From: Pseudorasbora parva
Taxonomy: Eukaryota > Chordata > Actinopteri > Cypriniformes > Gobionidae
Direction: 5' to 3'
Assembly: GCF_024679245.1 (NCBI RefSeq)
Contig: NC_090178.1
Location: forward strand, 4,425,702 to 4,489,701
DNA: 64,000 bases
The translations under genes and the position numbers were made by a program. The notes under the pieces are model-generated. The model was not told the origin of the DNA. It searched no databases and worked only from the letters and a program-made list of their open reading frames with translations. Shown one piece after another: positions 49,057 to 60,958 of this stretch. The first letter of the stretch is position 1. Each line of letters starts with the position of its first letter.

Positions 49057-49576
49057 TTAAAGCTACACTGTGTAACTTTTTTAGTTAATTTTTGGCTAAA
49101 AACACTTAGTTCTTTCAAAAATATATGTGCTCATTAATCAGTAGAGCATGGCACTAGCAACGCCAAGGTCATGGGTTCGATTCCCAGGGAAAGCAAGAAT
49201 TGACAATAATGTAAAATGTGTACCTTGAATGCAATGTAAGTCGCTTTGGATAAAAGCGTCTGCCAAATGCATAAATGTAAATGTAAAAATGTGAGGGGTT
49301 CGAATGCCGGTCGCCATGTTGCTCCTCCATCTTGAAAGTACATTAGCCAAAGAGGGACATACCCGTAAATTGAAGCTTCGCCTTTCGCGTTTTAACACTC
49401 GATGGCACCGTGTCGAATGTGAAGAGGGGGATTGCCATGTTAATCTTGGACTAAATCGGCCACCGTAGGAGTTAAAACGAAATCAGAATTGAGAGGAACA
49501 GAAACTAATATTTGCTGGATGGTCCGATACCTTTACACCGCTAGATGGGGGAAAATATCACACAGTGGAGCTTTAA
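49057..49576. mobile_element. TTAA-flanked element, inverted sister of 29967-30392
   Basis: Ends TTAAAGCTACACTGTGTAAC and 'tcacacagtggagcttt' + AA with TTAA on both sides. Aligns with the reverse complement of 29967-30392 across 'cttcgcctttcgcgtttt' and 'cttggactaaatcggccacc'. About 70 bp of the family sequence is replaced by a SINE at 49139-49290. Confidence 0.92.
49139..49290 (+). mobile_element. tRNA-derived SINE, 5'-truncated, about 150 bp
   Basis: 'gtagagcatggcactagc' and the B box 'gggttcgattccc' are tRNA-like. It ends in 'gtaagtcgctttggataaaa' + 'gcgtctgccaaatgc' and an 'ataaatgtaaatgtaaaa' tail. The A box start (GTGGCTCAGTGG type) is missing. It sits inside the TTAA element at 49057. 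Confidence 0.85.
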
Positions 49577-49972
49577 GTATGAAATTGAATGAATAAAATG
49601 TAGGCTTAAATTAAACCAGTCTTCCAAATACAATATACAATTGAAAGCGCAGTGAGTGATTTTTCTCTTTGTTTTTAGTTGTTTTATTAAACATAATTTT
49701 AGAGGTGAACTGTCCCTTTAAGGACAACTGTTCACAATCACTGCGCTGCTAAGACCTGATCGCATCTCATATACACACACACACGATTTTACTTTCACTT
49801 TAGACATAACCGACTGTGTTTCACGAGTTTGTGTGCCCATATAATCTTAGTGAAAGTGGTAAACAGATTTGGCTTGCTGTCTGCTATAGAGGGGCTCGGA
49901 GAGGATATTCTACCCGAGCTCCGATTGCCCTCCTATAACAGGCAAATTAAATGAATAAAATAGTGAATGAAT

Positions 49973-50075
49973 GAGTCATTTATATAGCGCTTTATGTACT
50001 ACTGTACACCCAAAGCGCTTTACACTCGTGTCAGGGATCTCTCCTCTGCCACCACCAATGTGGTGTACAAAAGGA
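49973..50075. mobile_element. SINE-tail-like fragment
   Basis: 'catttatatagcgctttatg' with 'acacccaaagcgctttacac' resembles the tail segment of the SINE at 34711 ('atatagcgcttttatccaaagcgctttac'-type order), but with a different middle. 'ctcctctgccaccaccaatg' follows. No tRNA head is visible. Confidence 0.6.
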
Positions 50076-50555
50076 GGAGCAGGGGAGGAGGAGGGATGCT
50101 TCAGGAACGGAAAAGGGGAAGAGGTAAGCTGCTGGTTTTATACCTTCGTATTAATTGAAAGACTAGATGGGCGTACTCCTCCCGAAATTACATTAATTAA
50201 CTTCACTTATGTTAAGCTTGTGTGTATTTGACAGTATTAGCGCAGTAAGACTACTAAGTAAGTCCAGTAATCACGTGTTTGACAGGCGCGTGCTCAGCGC
50301 ATGTAAAACGCCAATGAGCAAGGCTTTAAAACGCAGCTAAACACCCCCTAACTTTAGTACATATGATTGGATATTTACTCATATCAGCACACACTCCAAA
50401 AGAGGCGAAATAAACTGAGATAAATATTTCAAACGAAGAGAAATATAAATAATTAATTAAATGCAAAACTGACAAAACGCAATTCATAAGCGCTTAGTGA
50501 ACCGTGAATGCCGTACCAAACGGTTCAATATTATATTGAGTATTCTGGCATCCCT

Positions 50556-50702
<147 letters not shown>

Positions 50703-51424
50703 TGTGAATAAATATTCATATCCGTATAAAGATGCTCAACAGTTTTAGTTTGTGAACTGTTTTTTAGACGAATCGGTTGCATGAACTGTTCAATGACTCA
50801 CATCATGTGACACTAGTTTGTCGCCACCGTCTGGTGTAATGATGTAACTGAGAAAAAGAGTCTCTGAACAATTTCGTGTACAAATCTGAACAAACTTGGT
50901 GAACTCCAAATGATTCAGTTGCAATGATTCAAAAGATTTGCAGAGATGAATTAAAATCCCCTGCACTACAACGCTGGCCTGTATTTCCCAATCCTCCCCC
51001 TCGTCTGTACTTCAAACAAGGCCTGTTTTCTTCCTACATCTGTGGGAGAACAGGCAATTGAGGGCCACTAGAGGACTGGTATTAGTGGAAGAGAGCTGGA
51101 AAAGGTGGAAAGACAAGAGCAGAGAGGAGGAGAGTACGCATCCATGCATGACAATGAGGATAGCATTCAATTAGCAGCAGTTCATGGCCTCTGATGTTGA
51201 TTACCTAAGACAGGAGGCCGATCCTGGTTTCTCACTGATTAAAATGAAGGAAGGCCGGGAGAGGACAGAACGAACAGAGCGGGAAGTGCTACACTCCTTG
51301 CTGTCCGAAAAGGTACAGAGTGTTGAAGATGGTACAAGTGGGAAGAATTGTAACTGGGTGAATGTCTCAAAACCTGTCAAGAATGTGACCGTGGAAAGGA
51401 AATACTGAGGAATTATATTTTGCT
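50703..51424. other. Single-copy DNA, no gene supported
   Basis: Contains a plus frame of 74 codons (51184-51408) and a minus frame of 83 codons (51201-51452) over the same bases. Neither has a domain, and the second runs into a transposon head, so both are judged chance frames. Confidence 0.4.
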
Positions 51425-51620
51425 TTAAAGGGGTCATGAACTGAGAAATCAACTTTTCCTTGAGCTTTTGACATATAAGAGGTCATCATACTATAAGAAT
51501 ATCCTGTAAGTTTCAGAACTAAAATTGTTCTTGCTAGTCCAAAAACAGCTTTTCTTGTAACCAAGCACCAGAGAACGACTCAGCAGATAAAAATAAATAA
51601 ATGCCTACTTCATCTTTGCT
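51425..51620 (+). mobile_element. Head fragment of the THAP-carrying TTAA family
   Basis: TTAAAGGGGTCATGAACTGA with 'cttgagcttttgacatataa' and 'cctgtaagtttcagaac' matches the start of the element at 18085. Only the first 200 bp are present. Confidence 0.85.
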
Positions 51621-52358
51621 GCACTAAAAAGGCCTTTTATTTCTAAATCATGACCATTTTTGATGTAAAAAATATACTAACATTATAAGTGCACCCAAGG
51701 AGAGCTATTAAGAATTTTTGTGATAATTAAAGCCAACATTATATTAAAAATGGCCATATTTACTTTCCTAATGCATGTTTTTAGGCATATTTTCATTCAT
51801 CAGTGCATATGTTTCTGAATATCCAATTATTTACACATTGTTTTAGCAAACCTGTGTTATTTAAGTATCACTGAGATGCTGTTACTCTTTATTTTCCTTT
51901 TTTTGAAATAGTTTTTATTCATTTCAATGTTTTATTTTATTTTAGGCTTTAATAAGTTAAACTAAATAAGGCAAAGCAAGGCAAGGAAGGAAAGGAAATG
52001 TGTCCTTTGCATCTGAGCTGAAATGAAACAGAGCGATTATTTACAACAAGTGCAAATATTTACACTTACTCTGCCCACTATTATCTGATTGAGCCAGAGG
52101 AAAATTAGGAAACGTGTCTGATAACAGAAGCTCTGACATGGAGAGAGAGAGGCATCCATTTATGGTTTTAATAAATATAATTATATACACTGAATTTGTT
52201 GTTATTATTGCATAGTCTACTGTTTTATGATGTACTAGACTATACACTGAGGTGCAAATAGTATCGGCCGCTATTTGCACTTTATCCAAAGAAAATACTG
52301 CTATTAGCATCTATCGTTAAGAAATTACTGATATTTAGTTTTAGTTTATCTGTTTTAA
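51621..52358. other. AT-rich single-copy DNA, no gene seen
   Basis: No element termini. A small purine repeat ('aaagcaaggcaaggaagg') lies near 51970. Minus frame 52041-52310 has no domain. Confidence 0.4.
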
Positions 52359-53289
52359 TTAAAGGGAGGGGGGGGGGGTGAAATGATTTTTTATTCATAC
52401 TGAGCTTTTTACACTGTTAAAGACTTGGATTCCCATCCTAAACATAGACAAAGTTTCAAAAACTAACGTTGGACGTTTGCTGGAGTATTTCTGTGTTAAA
52501 AATACTCCTTCCGGTTTCACACAAGTTTCGGAGAGTTTTTTTCGAGTATGGGTCGGCTTGACGTTAATAGAGCGGAAGGTCCTTGTATGGGCCGTACGGG
52601 CTCTTCTCCCGGTAGGGCGCGCGCGCGTGACTAGAGCGAGAGAGGAAATGCACGCCCATAAACACTCTCTCAGGTGCAGATCCAGTCGTCGTTATAGTCC
52701 GCGCCGCGCTCCACTTTATTCCTATGGGTGACGTCGAGCGACTTCAACGCTTCAGCACAGCATTCCGGGAAGGCAGCGCTGCATTTGAACCAATTTGAAC
52801 GCAGAAATGACGGGAAGCTTCACAACATCGCTTCAGTCGCATCGCAAAGTGGATCTCCACCGTTCACTGCTGTCACAGGACTTCACCAAATCATACCAAA
52901 GAAGTGTGTTTTTGACGGAGCGGTCCCAGCGATAAAGGTTCACGTTCGGTGAGTAAAACTGCTTCAAATGTCTGTGCTGTCGGCTATCGTCGCGTGAGTA
53001 AACATCAGTAAACGACACGATCGCGCGCTTCATCATTCAAATGCACTAACGGACTCCATTGCTGTTCTGTATAACGTTACACTAGTCTGACGTGCAAAAC
53101 CGTTTTGTTTGCTACTGCTAAGGTTTAGCTCGTTTTTTTTCCGGAAAGACTCGGTACAGCCCATATTTCTTTTATAAATATGATAAAACTAAAGACTTTT
53201 CGGAGATATGAAGGATGCAATACTACTCTATAGGTACTCAAGATTGACATGAGTTTGACTAAAACTGAGTGCCCCCCCCCCCCCTTTAA
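52359..53289. mobile_element. TTAAAGGGGG-type element, complete copy, 931 bp
   Basis: TTAA at both ends followed by G-runs: 'ttaaagggaggggggggg' at the left and 'cccccccccctttaa' at the right. The body matches 24308-25280 from 'tttttttcgagtatgggtcg' on, with reciprocal indels. No transposase-like frame; non-autonomous. Confidence 0.9.
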
Positions 53290-55339
53290 CATTTGTTTTA
53301 TTTCAATTGACACATTTTTTTTTTATGGTTAAAAAACCCTGAAACCCAAATTTGATCTCTTCATGGTCAATTACTGATGGATAAAACCAAGTCCCATCCT
53401 CCATTTCACTCACAAATGCATTCAATTACAAATTAAAATGGCCTTTAAGCACATTTCCCAATTCTAATTACTGTAAAGCAAAAAGAAAAATAGTTATATA
53501 TTAGTATACATTATTTAAAGTGGGAAAAAACTATGAATTTATATATCAATATTTAGGTTATGCTCTTTAATCTGTGCTGCTTTAAAAAGATAAATCTGTG
53601 GCTTTTTTTAAAATTAAATTACAGTTAAAAAATATGTTTTACAGGACTGATAAAACAAATGTTTTACCTTTGAAAATATTGGGAGGCATAAAAAAATAAA
53701 AATGATCTACTTGAAGTCTTAAAAAATAAGGAATGAAAATAATGAGTTTTATGCTTTATTTTTTATTGAAAGGACATAACATTAGGCTTAATTTTCATTA
53801 GGTAAAATATGTTTTATTTGATTTTTGGGGCCTGCGTTAGAGGTCTACAATCCCGCGGGATCCGACACAGGGTCAAGTTTTGAATTGCTATCCCTCAAAA
53901 TATAATTATCTAATAATAACAGCATGCACAAGACTGTCACTGGAGATTTAATGTGTTGTGTGTGTGGAAATTGGACAAAATAGCCTATAGACACCAGAAC
54001 AAAACGGAGACTAAACGGACCGGGACAGAACAATCCAACTCGTTTTGGGCAGGAGTGGGATAAAATATAACATTGTTAGCAGGAGACCTCTCGAATGTGT
54101 GACCTAAAGTCATGTTTTGATGGGACTCTGCCAATTAGCATTAACCAAGAGGATCTGGGCGGGGCTTAGCAGGGCAACGCTGTCTCGGATTGGTCGGCTA
54201 TAAATAATTTTTCAACAATTTTTTCTCTTCAGTTTGTTTTTTTAACTCAGTGGCCGCTAATGTTTCTCAGTGTCATTATTCTGGTGGTGAATCTTTAGTT
54301 TGTGATTACTGGAAAGGGCTTTTCATGTTCAATATGCAGCTCTTGGATTTAATAGATTTTCACTTGTTGTTTTTAGTGCACACATGTCTCGAGGAGAAAG
54401 CGGTGTGAGATTTGACTGCGGCCCACACGGGGATTGGGCTTTCTGAGCCGTCAAGCGGCCCTTGAGGAGGACCTCTTTTGTCTCGTAGGCCACGGTTATT
54501 AGCCGACAACATTGGCCGTCCCGCGGGACGGAGTTGTCTCATCATGCACTTGTGAGTTTAAGTCGTTCCCTTGATATGGCTGTAACGTATGCAATGAACG
54601 TGTCTTTGGGTTCACATTACTGAACAGATTTAAAGGTCGCGCTGTAACTAACACAGCAATGACAAACACAATGACATTATAACTAACCAGCCAAAGCGCT
54701 CAACTGCTTTCCGACTCTCGGCATGTTTTTTCACTCTCCCTTCCTGATAGAATTTGTCACTGATGATATTTGCGGATGATGGACTTGTTATGTGTGCGTC
54801 ATGCTTAATTTTCAATGTAAAAGGCCCGACGCTGTCTGCATCACCTCGGTCATTCATCATATTGACAGTTATATTATTTATCATCAAGATGGATCATCTA
54901 CTAATTTGTACAGCCAGTATCGTCTCTATTGGGTAGCGCTTGCCTGCCTTTCATCGCTGAAGACTCCTGCACTTTAAAGGCCATTTTAATTGAATGTCTT
55001 CATGGTAAGATTGGTAGCGAGTCGCTGAAGAAATCCATCATAAATTCCCTCGGCAGACTTTCTATTTAAATCCTACAACGTCTCATTTAATGTTACCGGC
55101 GACTGCGTCAGGTAACGGCAGTCAAACATCAGAGTGTGTTTGTGTGTTCGCTGTCTGTTTCTCTTCAAATCACTCGTCAAAAACTGCATGTGCATAAAAA
55201 TAAACACTGACGTTAACACTAGTTATGTTGTGACAACTGAGTCAACACTGGAAAAATCAAAGCTGCACGTCAGTTCAAAACGTTCACTGATTTAATTCAC
55301 AATTTTACTGTATTTTTTATCAAATAAGTTCAAAAAACA
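53290..55339. other. Single-copy DNA, partly candidate conserved non-coding
   Basis: 53290-53820 is AT-rich. 54360-55150 is balanced and undecayed ('ggccacggttattagccg', 'gtcatgcttaattttcaatg'). Small opposing frames at 54648-54977 lack domains. No gene. Confidence 0.4.
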
Positions 55340-55474
55340 CATTATTCTTCATTGCTGCAGCTCATCTCTTCCCAGTCCGTCTGTAACGCTTTCTTTAGTT
55401 CCTGTCTATACGCAGCCCCTCCTTCTGAAAAGCACAGTGTGCCCTGATTGGTCAGCTGGAGCAGTGTGTTGTAA
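55340..55474 (-). repeat. Dispersed element fragment (partner of 9690-9905)
   Basis: The reverse complement carries 'ctgctccagctgaccaatc', 'gcttttcagaaggagggg', 'gaactaaagaaagcgttac' and 'agagatgagctgcagcaatg', aligning with 9750-9850. It is cut at its right edge by the TTAA element at 55475. Confidence 0.75.
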
Positions 55475-55971
55475 TTAAAGGGGACTTATATGCAAAATTC
55501 ACTTTTACATGGTGTTTGAACATAAATGTGTGTCGCCAGTGCATGTACATAACCCCCCTATAATGGTAAAAATCCCCACACTCCTCTTTTTTAATCCCCA
55601 TAAATCATAAGCAGCATCTCAGGATAAGTCGCTTTGCAGTTTCTAGGTTTTGTGGCATCACCATAGACTGTAAAAAAACATGACGCATAGGATTCTGAAG
55701 TGCAGTTTTAAAGAGCAAAGTAGAGACGCCCGGATCACAGAAAATGGGCAAAGAGGCGGGATATGGGCGGAACTGAGGTGACGCGATGACTAACAGACAG
55801 CAGATAAATGGCTATCCACCTGTCAATCAAAGTGACCACGCCCATAAATATGCAATACTAGAAGGCTTAATGTAAAGTAAACGAATGAGTTAAAAAAAAT
55901 CACCCCCCTCACAGTTATCATGAAGGGCAAAATTAGCCGTATAGGCCTAAACCACAATTTGTACCAGGCTG

Positions 55972-56143
55972 CAGTGTTGCACGATATACTAGTAAAGTAT
56001 TGCAATACCCTGCTATTACAAACTAGCCTGACAAGCCAGACCCACATCCAGATGTTTGCTCGTTTTATCGATTTAGAACCGGATATCGAGGTATTTTAGT
56101 CTGGTATCGTATCAAAGTCATAATTTTGGTATCGTGACAATAC
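55972..56143. mobile_element. Nested hAT-type MITE with target duplication
   Basis: Starts 'cagtgttgcacgatatac' and ends 'ttggtatcgtgacaatac'. The host phrase 'taccaggctg' is present on both sides (55962-55971 and 56144-56153), and removing the element restores 'gtaccaggctgtaaacatg'. A foreign-looking piece ('aagccagacccacatccag') lies in its middle. Confidence 0.82.
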
Positions 56144-56317
56144 TACCAGGCTGTAAACATGTTTTTTATTTCTGCTGTAATTGTAAAGTTGGGAATTTTA
56201 ACATGCTGGGGCTCAATGAGATTCTGCTCCTTCTGGAGCCTGTCTCTAGAGGCGAGGTGAGGGATTGCAGTTTAAGTTACTTCCGTATTGGCTTCAAGAG
56301 AAACTGCGGGAGGTTGC

Positions 56318-57476
56318 TAGCCTGGCTCTGCCCTCCTACGTACTTCCGCTCAATTTTCATTTTCCTTTTTACTTAGTATGGGACTGTGGTGTGTTCTTAG
56401 GTTTTCTCTGAACAAATTTTTACCGGTCCAGTCAGCGAACAGAGGGAGTGGCTGAGAACGATGACGTTGATGTTGTGCGCCAGTTTGAGTTTTAGTTCAG
56501 TAATGGTGGCGGAGAAAGATGCAAACTAAACCATTCATTCCGTTGTGGCACCGCTGCCGAATATCCAGAAGTTAAAGCCGGAGCAAGAACAATCTTTGCT
56601 GGGGGTTGTTGGTGGCCATGATGTTGTGGCCCTCTTCCCCAACAGGATGAATTCAGGAAAAGTCTGATTTTCCAGCTCGCTCCGTTAGTGATGAAGGAGT
56701 TGCTGAAGCGGCTGAAGTCCTATTCGGATGGTAATTGTTCCTCGTGGGGTCGGAAGGTATTGCCATCATTTAATTTACAAGGGCTAGTCAGTTATTTTAT
56801 TGCCGTCCGTTTCCCACCACCCATGTTAAAATCCCCGGCCGAGTTACCTACTGCTTTTGACAAACGCAAGGTCGTGTGATGATGTAATAGCTGTCCGAAT
56901 CCACATCTCTGAGTTTTCAGGAACATATCACTTCAAAATGCACTATTTATATCATTTTTGACCACTGCAGAGCACCGTACGGTTGCGCTTTGCTGTAATT
57001 TGGATTCATTTCTAAACTTGTATTTCTTTAAAATGCTGGCATGTATTTACAAGAGCAATATATTTAATCACCGCTCAAAAAAATTAAAATAAAAGCACGT
57101 AAATATTTGAATTGGTCTGTTATTTATAGCAGCATTTATTATAATACCAAGCATATGACATTTTATTTACAGCATACAATGATGTTACGGACCGCGTGAG
57201 CGCCGCATTCCCGATCACAAAACTCTCTCCTCCCGTGGCGTGAATAAATCACAATCTTGAATGCACGAGTTTTAGGTTTTATCACTGAGGTGGCCTGCAC
57301 ATTTATTTTGACGGACATGTGTGAAACAGGCGAAGGGCGCATGACATACGTCACGACCAAAAGTTTTAAACTTCAACAGAGAACCCGCCTTCGTGGAAGT
57401 AAACGCTTGCCAACGGAGAGTGGCCAGACTCTCTGTACAAATTGAATATGTATGAGAGTCTGGTAAGACCAGGCTA
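56318..57476. mobile_element. Nested element, 1.16 kb, carrying a helicase-like exon
   Basis: Inverted ends 'tagcctgg' and 'ccaggcta'. The host word 'ggaggttgc' flanks both sides (56309-56317 and 57477-57485), an 8-9-bp duplication consistent with hAT-type insertion. Inside is a broken helicase-like frame (56503-56725); the rest is non-coding. Confidence 0.8.
56503..56725 (+). pseudogene. Decayed RecQ-like helicase N-terminal exon
   Basis: An ATG at 56503 opens 'MVAEKDAN', then an in-frame TAA, then the same frame continues with 'LKPEQEQSLLGVVGGHDVVA' and 'LFP', which looks like the Q-motif region and the lead-in to the Walker A loop of a RecQ-like DEAD/H helicase. The Walker A segment is frameshifted (about 56640-56657), and the frame resumes as 'KSLIFQLAPLVMKELLKRLK'. 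The family motif should read P-T-G-x-G-K-S. 'gatggtaattg' near 56728 could be a splice donor. Helicase-like ORFs of this type occur in fish transposons; this copy is dead. Only motif I is present. Confidence 0.7.
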
Positions 57477-58297
57477 GGAGGTTGCCGCTTGGGCATCACA
57501 AATGTTTAGGCCCCGCCCACGACTGCTGATGGACTCCGCCCTATTAGCTTAGCTCCGCCCCTGACCTCCTCACTTGAACACTGAGTATTTAACAGCAGTG
57601 TTCAATTAAGAAATGTATTCTCATTAAAGCTCCTAGAGTGATTCAGTCAAGAGCAGTGAGTGACTTTCTGTTGTTCTTTTGTTGTTTGATTCATTTTAAC
57701 AGCATATAGCAGTAGCTACTGTATATTTTTACTTTAATACAAAGATCTGATATACACATGCAGTTTCTTTGCTTGCTGTTTACGTAAACAGACATAACCA
57801 TGTGTGTATTTGGCAACTGAAATGCAATAAGACGTGAAAGGGAACTCAGTTTAATATTCACAGGACTCTCCGTCTGGCATCCGCTTTCTGTGCGCGTGCT
57901 TCGGGTGTGCGTGCTCAGAAAACCATATATCAGAAGGTTAGACTGATATAGCTTTAAAACACATGCAAATATAAACTTTCATGATGATGAAGAACTGCAA
58001 GGTCAAGTGAGCATGATCGCAATAGAGAAAAGAACCGAACAGTCGTTTTAGTTTTTGGCAGAGTATGGAGGCATGAGCTGTACAGGCTCCGTCCTCTTCT
58101 GTAAAGGGGGTGGGGAGCAGTAGCTCATTTGCATTTAAAGATACATGCACAAAAACAGCATGTTTTTCCTTCTACTCAAAAATGGGCATTTATACAACAT
58201 GGTATAATAAATAATCAGTGCGTTATTTTGAGCAGAAAATCCACAGACATCTGAGACTAATAATACATCTTGTAAAAAGGAGCATAATATGTCTCCT

Positions 58298-58780
58298 TTA
58301 AAGTAATCCATGTGACTCCAGTGGTTTAACCTCAATTTTATGAAGGAACGCAAGTGCTTTGTTTGCACAAAAACCATAATCTACCACTTTATTTACAAAA
58401 TATTAATCTCCAACGCATGTTCACGAAAGCATCACGATGCATGCGTGTTCTGTTGATGCTAGAGATTGCATAAATGCGCATTGGAGATTAATATTTTGTT
58501 AATAAAGTGGTAAATGAAGTTTTTTGTGCAAACAAAGCACTCGCATTACTTTATAAAATTAAGATAAAACCACTGGAGTCACATGGATTACTTTAATGAG
58601 ATCTTTACTACCTTTCTGGGTCTTGAAAGTGGTAGTTATGTAGCTGTCAACAAAGGGAGATAAAGCGCTCAGATTTCCTCAGAAAGATCTTCATTTGTGT
58701 TCAGAAGATGAACAAAAGTCTTCTGGGTTTGGAATGACATGGGGGAGAGTAACGAATGACAGAATTTTTTAACCCTTTAA
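58298..58780. mobile_element. Foldback element related to 32002-32508, with central palindrome
   Basis: The end 'agaattttttaaccctttaa' with 'gatgaacaaaagtcttctgg' and 'ggaatgacatgggggagag' matches the right arm family of the MITE at 32002. The centre is a palindrome: 'aaagtaatccatgtgactcc' (58300) to 'aaatattaatctccaacgc' (58412) pairs with 58482-58597. The usual left arm is missing, so it is a deletion derivative. Confidence 0.8.
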
Positions 58781-58836
58781 GTAACATCTTTATGTTTAAA
58801 CCAGTGCCTCAGTTTATGCTGTGCATCAAAACGTGT

Positions 58837-59029
<193 letters not shown>

Positions 59030-59055
59030 GTCACCCAGAGAGATCTCAGCAGCTC

Positions 59056-59090
<35 letters not shown>

Positions 59091-59093
<3 letters not shown>

Positions 59094-60034
59094 GTTGACA
59101 CACAGAGCTTGACTAAAAACAGTGATAGACAGTTTTGATGTCCAGCGATGAGAAGAAAGCAAGGCGGGTGGAACTGAGTAAAGGACGAGCATAACAAGCT
59201 TGCGTTCCCTTTAATCCCACGGCTCTCCACTGTGCCACAGATACTGGCTTTGTGTTGTTTGTTTCATGCTTAATAACGTTTCCCAAAGCCACTGACCTAC
59301 TCAATTAAATTCCGGACGAATTCTGTCTGGCGGTTCATTATTTTTATTTAAGGAGAAAAAAGAAGACAAATAAATCATCACAATTTGAACATTCAGACAT
59401 CAGTGGGAAGGATAAATAGGCAGAGGGGAATCTGTAAATATGATTGCCTCTGTAATTAAGAAGAGAAAGCGAGGGGGAGCGAGAAGAAAGCCGAGCTGAA
59501 ATGGTTGGAGGAAGGTGTTAGCCCTATCTGTAATGTGTTTGCCACAAGATTACAAAGAGGAAAACAGACGGATTACTGAAGGAAGGAGGGGCTCTGACAG
59601 TATTATTGCCATTTATAATCGCTGTTGTGTTCTGTAAATGCTTCATACGTCACTATTAGTGGTGTATGATTAGATTCATTTAAGGTTGATGCTGGTAACC
59701 GTTATTTTAACACTGTGATGGGCCGATAGCAGTCTGGTATTTTATATTAAATTACATTTTTGACCTTACTTTTGCGTGCTTATGGGGGTAAAACCTTATG
59801 AGGGCATTTCACCTGGCGGTTAATGCAAAAATATAGGATGCTTGTTAAAATCTGGACACTGACTAATCAGTTTCAAAAGTGATAGAACCCTACTGCACCT
59901 TTAAGTAACTCTTCTTTTTTTTCTTTTGTCTTTTTTCATCATACATGTCTTAGACAGCCATTCATTTGTGAAAATGTGTTGCATTTTATTTGATAAAAAG
60001 CATTGTGTAGCATTTTATTACGATTGAAATAAGC
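59091..60034. other. Single-copy DNA, candidate conserved non-coding block
   Basis: 59200-59640 is undecayed with words 'ctactcaattaaattccgg' and 'cctctgtaattaagaagag'. No frame over 63 codons. Possible enhancer-type DNA. Confidence 0.45.
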
Positions 60035-60958
60035 TTAAAGGTGCCATAGAATGAGTTGAAACAATATGTTAAATTGTTCTCTGATATCTACATAGAGGGT
60101 ATGTGGCTTATTTAAGGGCAAAAATAGTCCAGATACAGTTTTACAGGTCCATTTATAACCCTATAAGGTGTCCCTAGGATGTAATGCTCTGCCTCATTTG
60201 GAAGGGTCATGAATATTAATGTTGAGCTCTGCTCTGATTGGCTTATTTCAGCAGCTCACACAGCAGTTCAGCTGTTCAGCGAAGCGGCTCGTGAGTCCTG
60301 ACCATCCTGACAGAAAGTTTCACAGATTGACTGAATGACACTTTAAGCAGAACATCTCAAATGGAGATTGATAAAATCCAGCTTGCTTGTTTATTGGTGT
60401 TTTCAGATCATCCGTACGAGAGAGAGAGAGCTCGCATATGAGCTGCATATGGTTGCCAGATTGTACATTTTTAGATAAAACACAGGATAGTATACGTGTT
60501 CTTTTCACAGAAAAGCTCTGATTAGGGGATTTAAATTACTGAAATCTGGCAACTGCAAGCACGAACACTCGAACGCTCTTCTTTTTCCCCCGACAAAACC
60601 AAAACCAGTGCTTTTAGTTCAAGTTTTTATTTTTTAAACTACATTTTAGACTCGTCTTTTTTCATCAACGATATTGCATGTTTATATAACGTTATTCACA
60701 ATGTAGGCTACGCAGTGACTGTCATGTACAAGCATGCAAAAACATCATACTTCAGTTCTCAAAAATATAAATATATATTTTTTTACAAAATGAATAGAAG
60801 TCTTGTCAAATGACTATCGTTTTAACGTATATGGTGGAGAAGGTGACGTTAGCTAGAATGATCGAGTGAGAGATCTGTAAGGAACTAAACTATGACATAC
60901 ATATCTACAGTTGTATTTTGTAAAACAAAACGATTTTAACCTTTGTCATTATACACTA

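Larger units (their letters stand above)
55475..58301. mobile_element. TTAA-flanked element, 2.8 kb, with two nested hAT-type insertions
   Basis: Left end TTAAAGGGGACTTATATGC; right end (reverse complement) TTTAAAGGAGACATATTATG; both on TTAA. Own internal sequence includes 'ctatccacctgtcaatcaaa' (55812), 'ggcaaaattagccgtatagg' and the right part at 57490-58300 ('cccaccccctttac' on the minus strand). Inserted into it are a hAT-type MITE (55972) and an element carrying a helicase-like exon (56318). Without these it would be about 1.5 kb. Confidence 0.8.

Noticed and set aside
51184..51408. 74-codon charged plus-strand frame
   Set aside because: An antisense frame of similar length overlaps it and there is no supporting signal.
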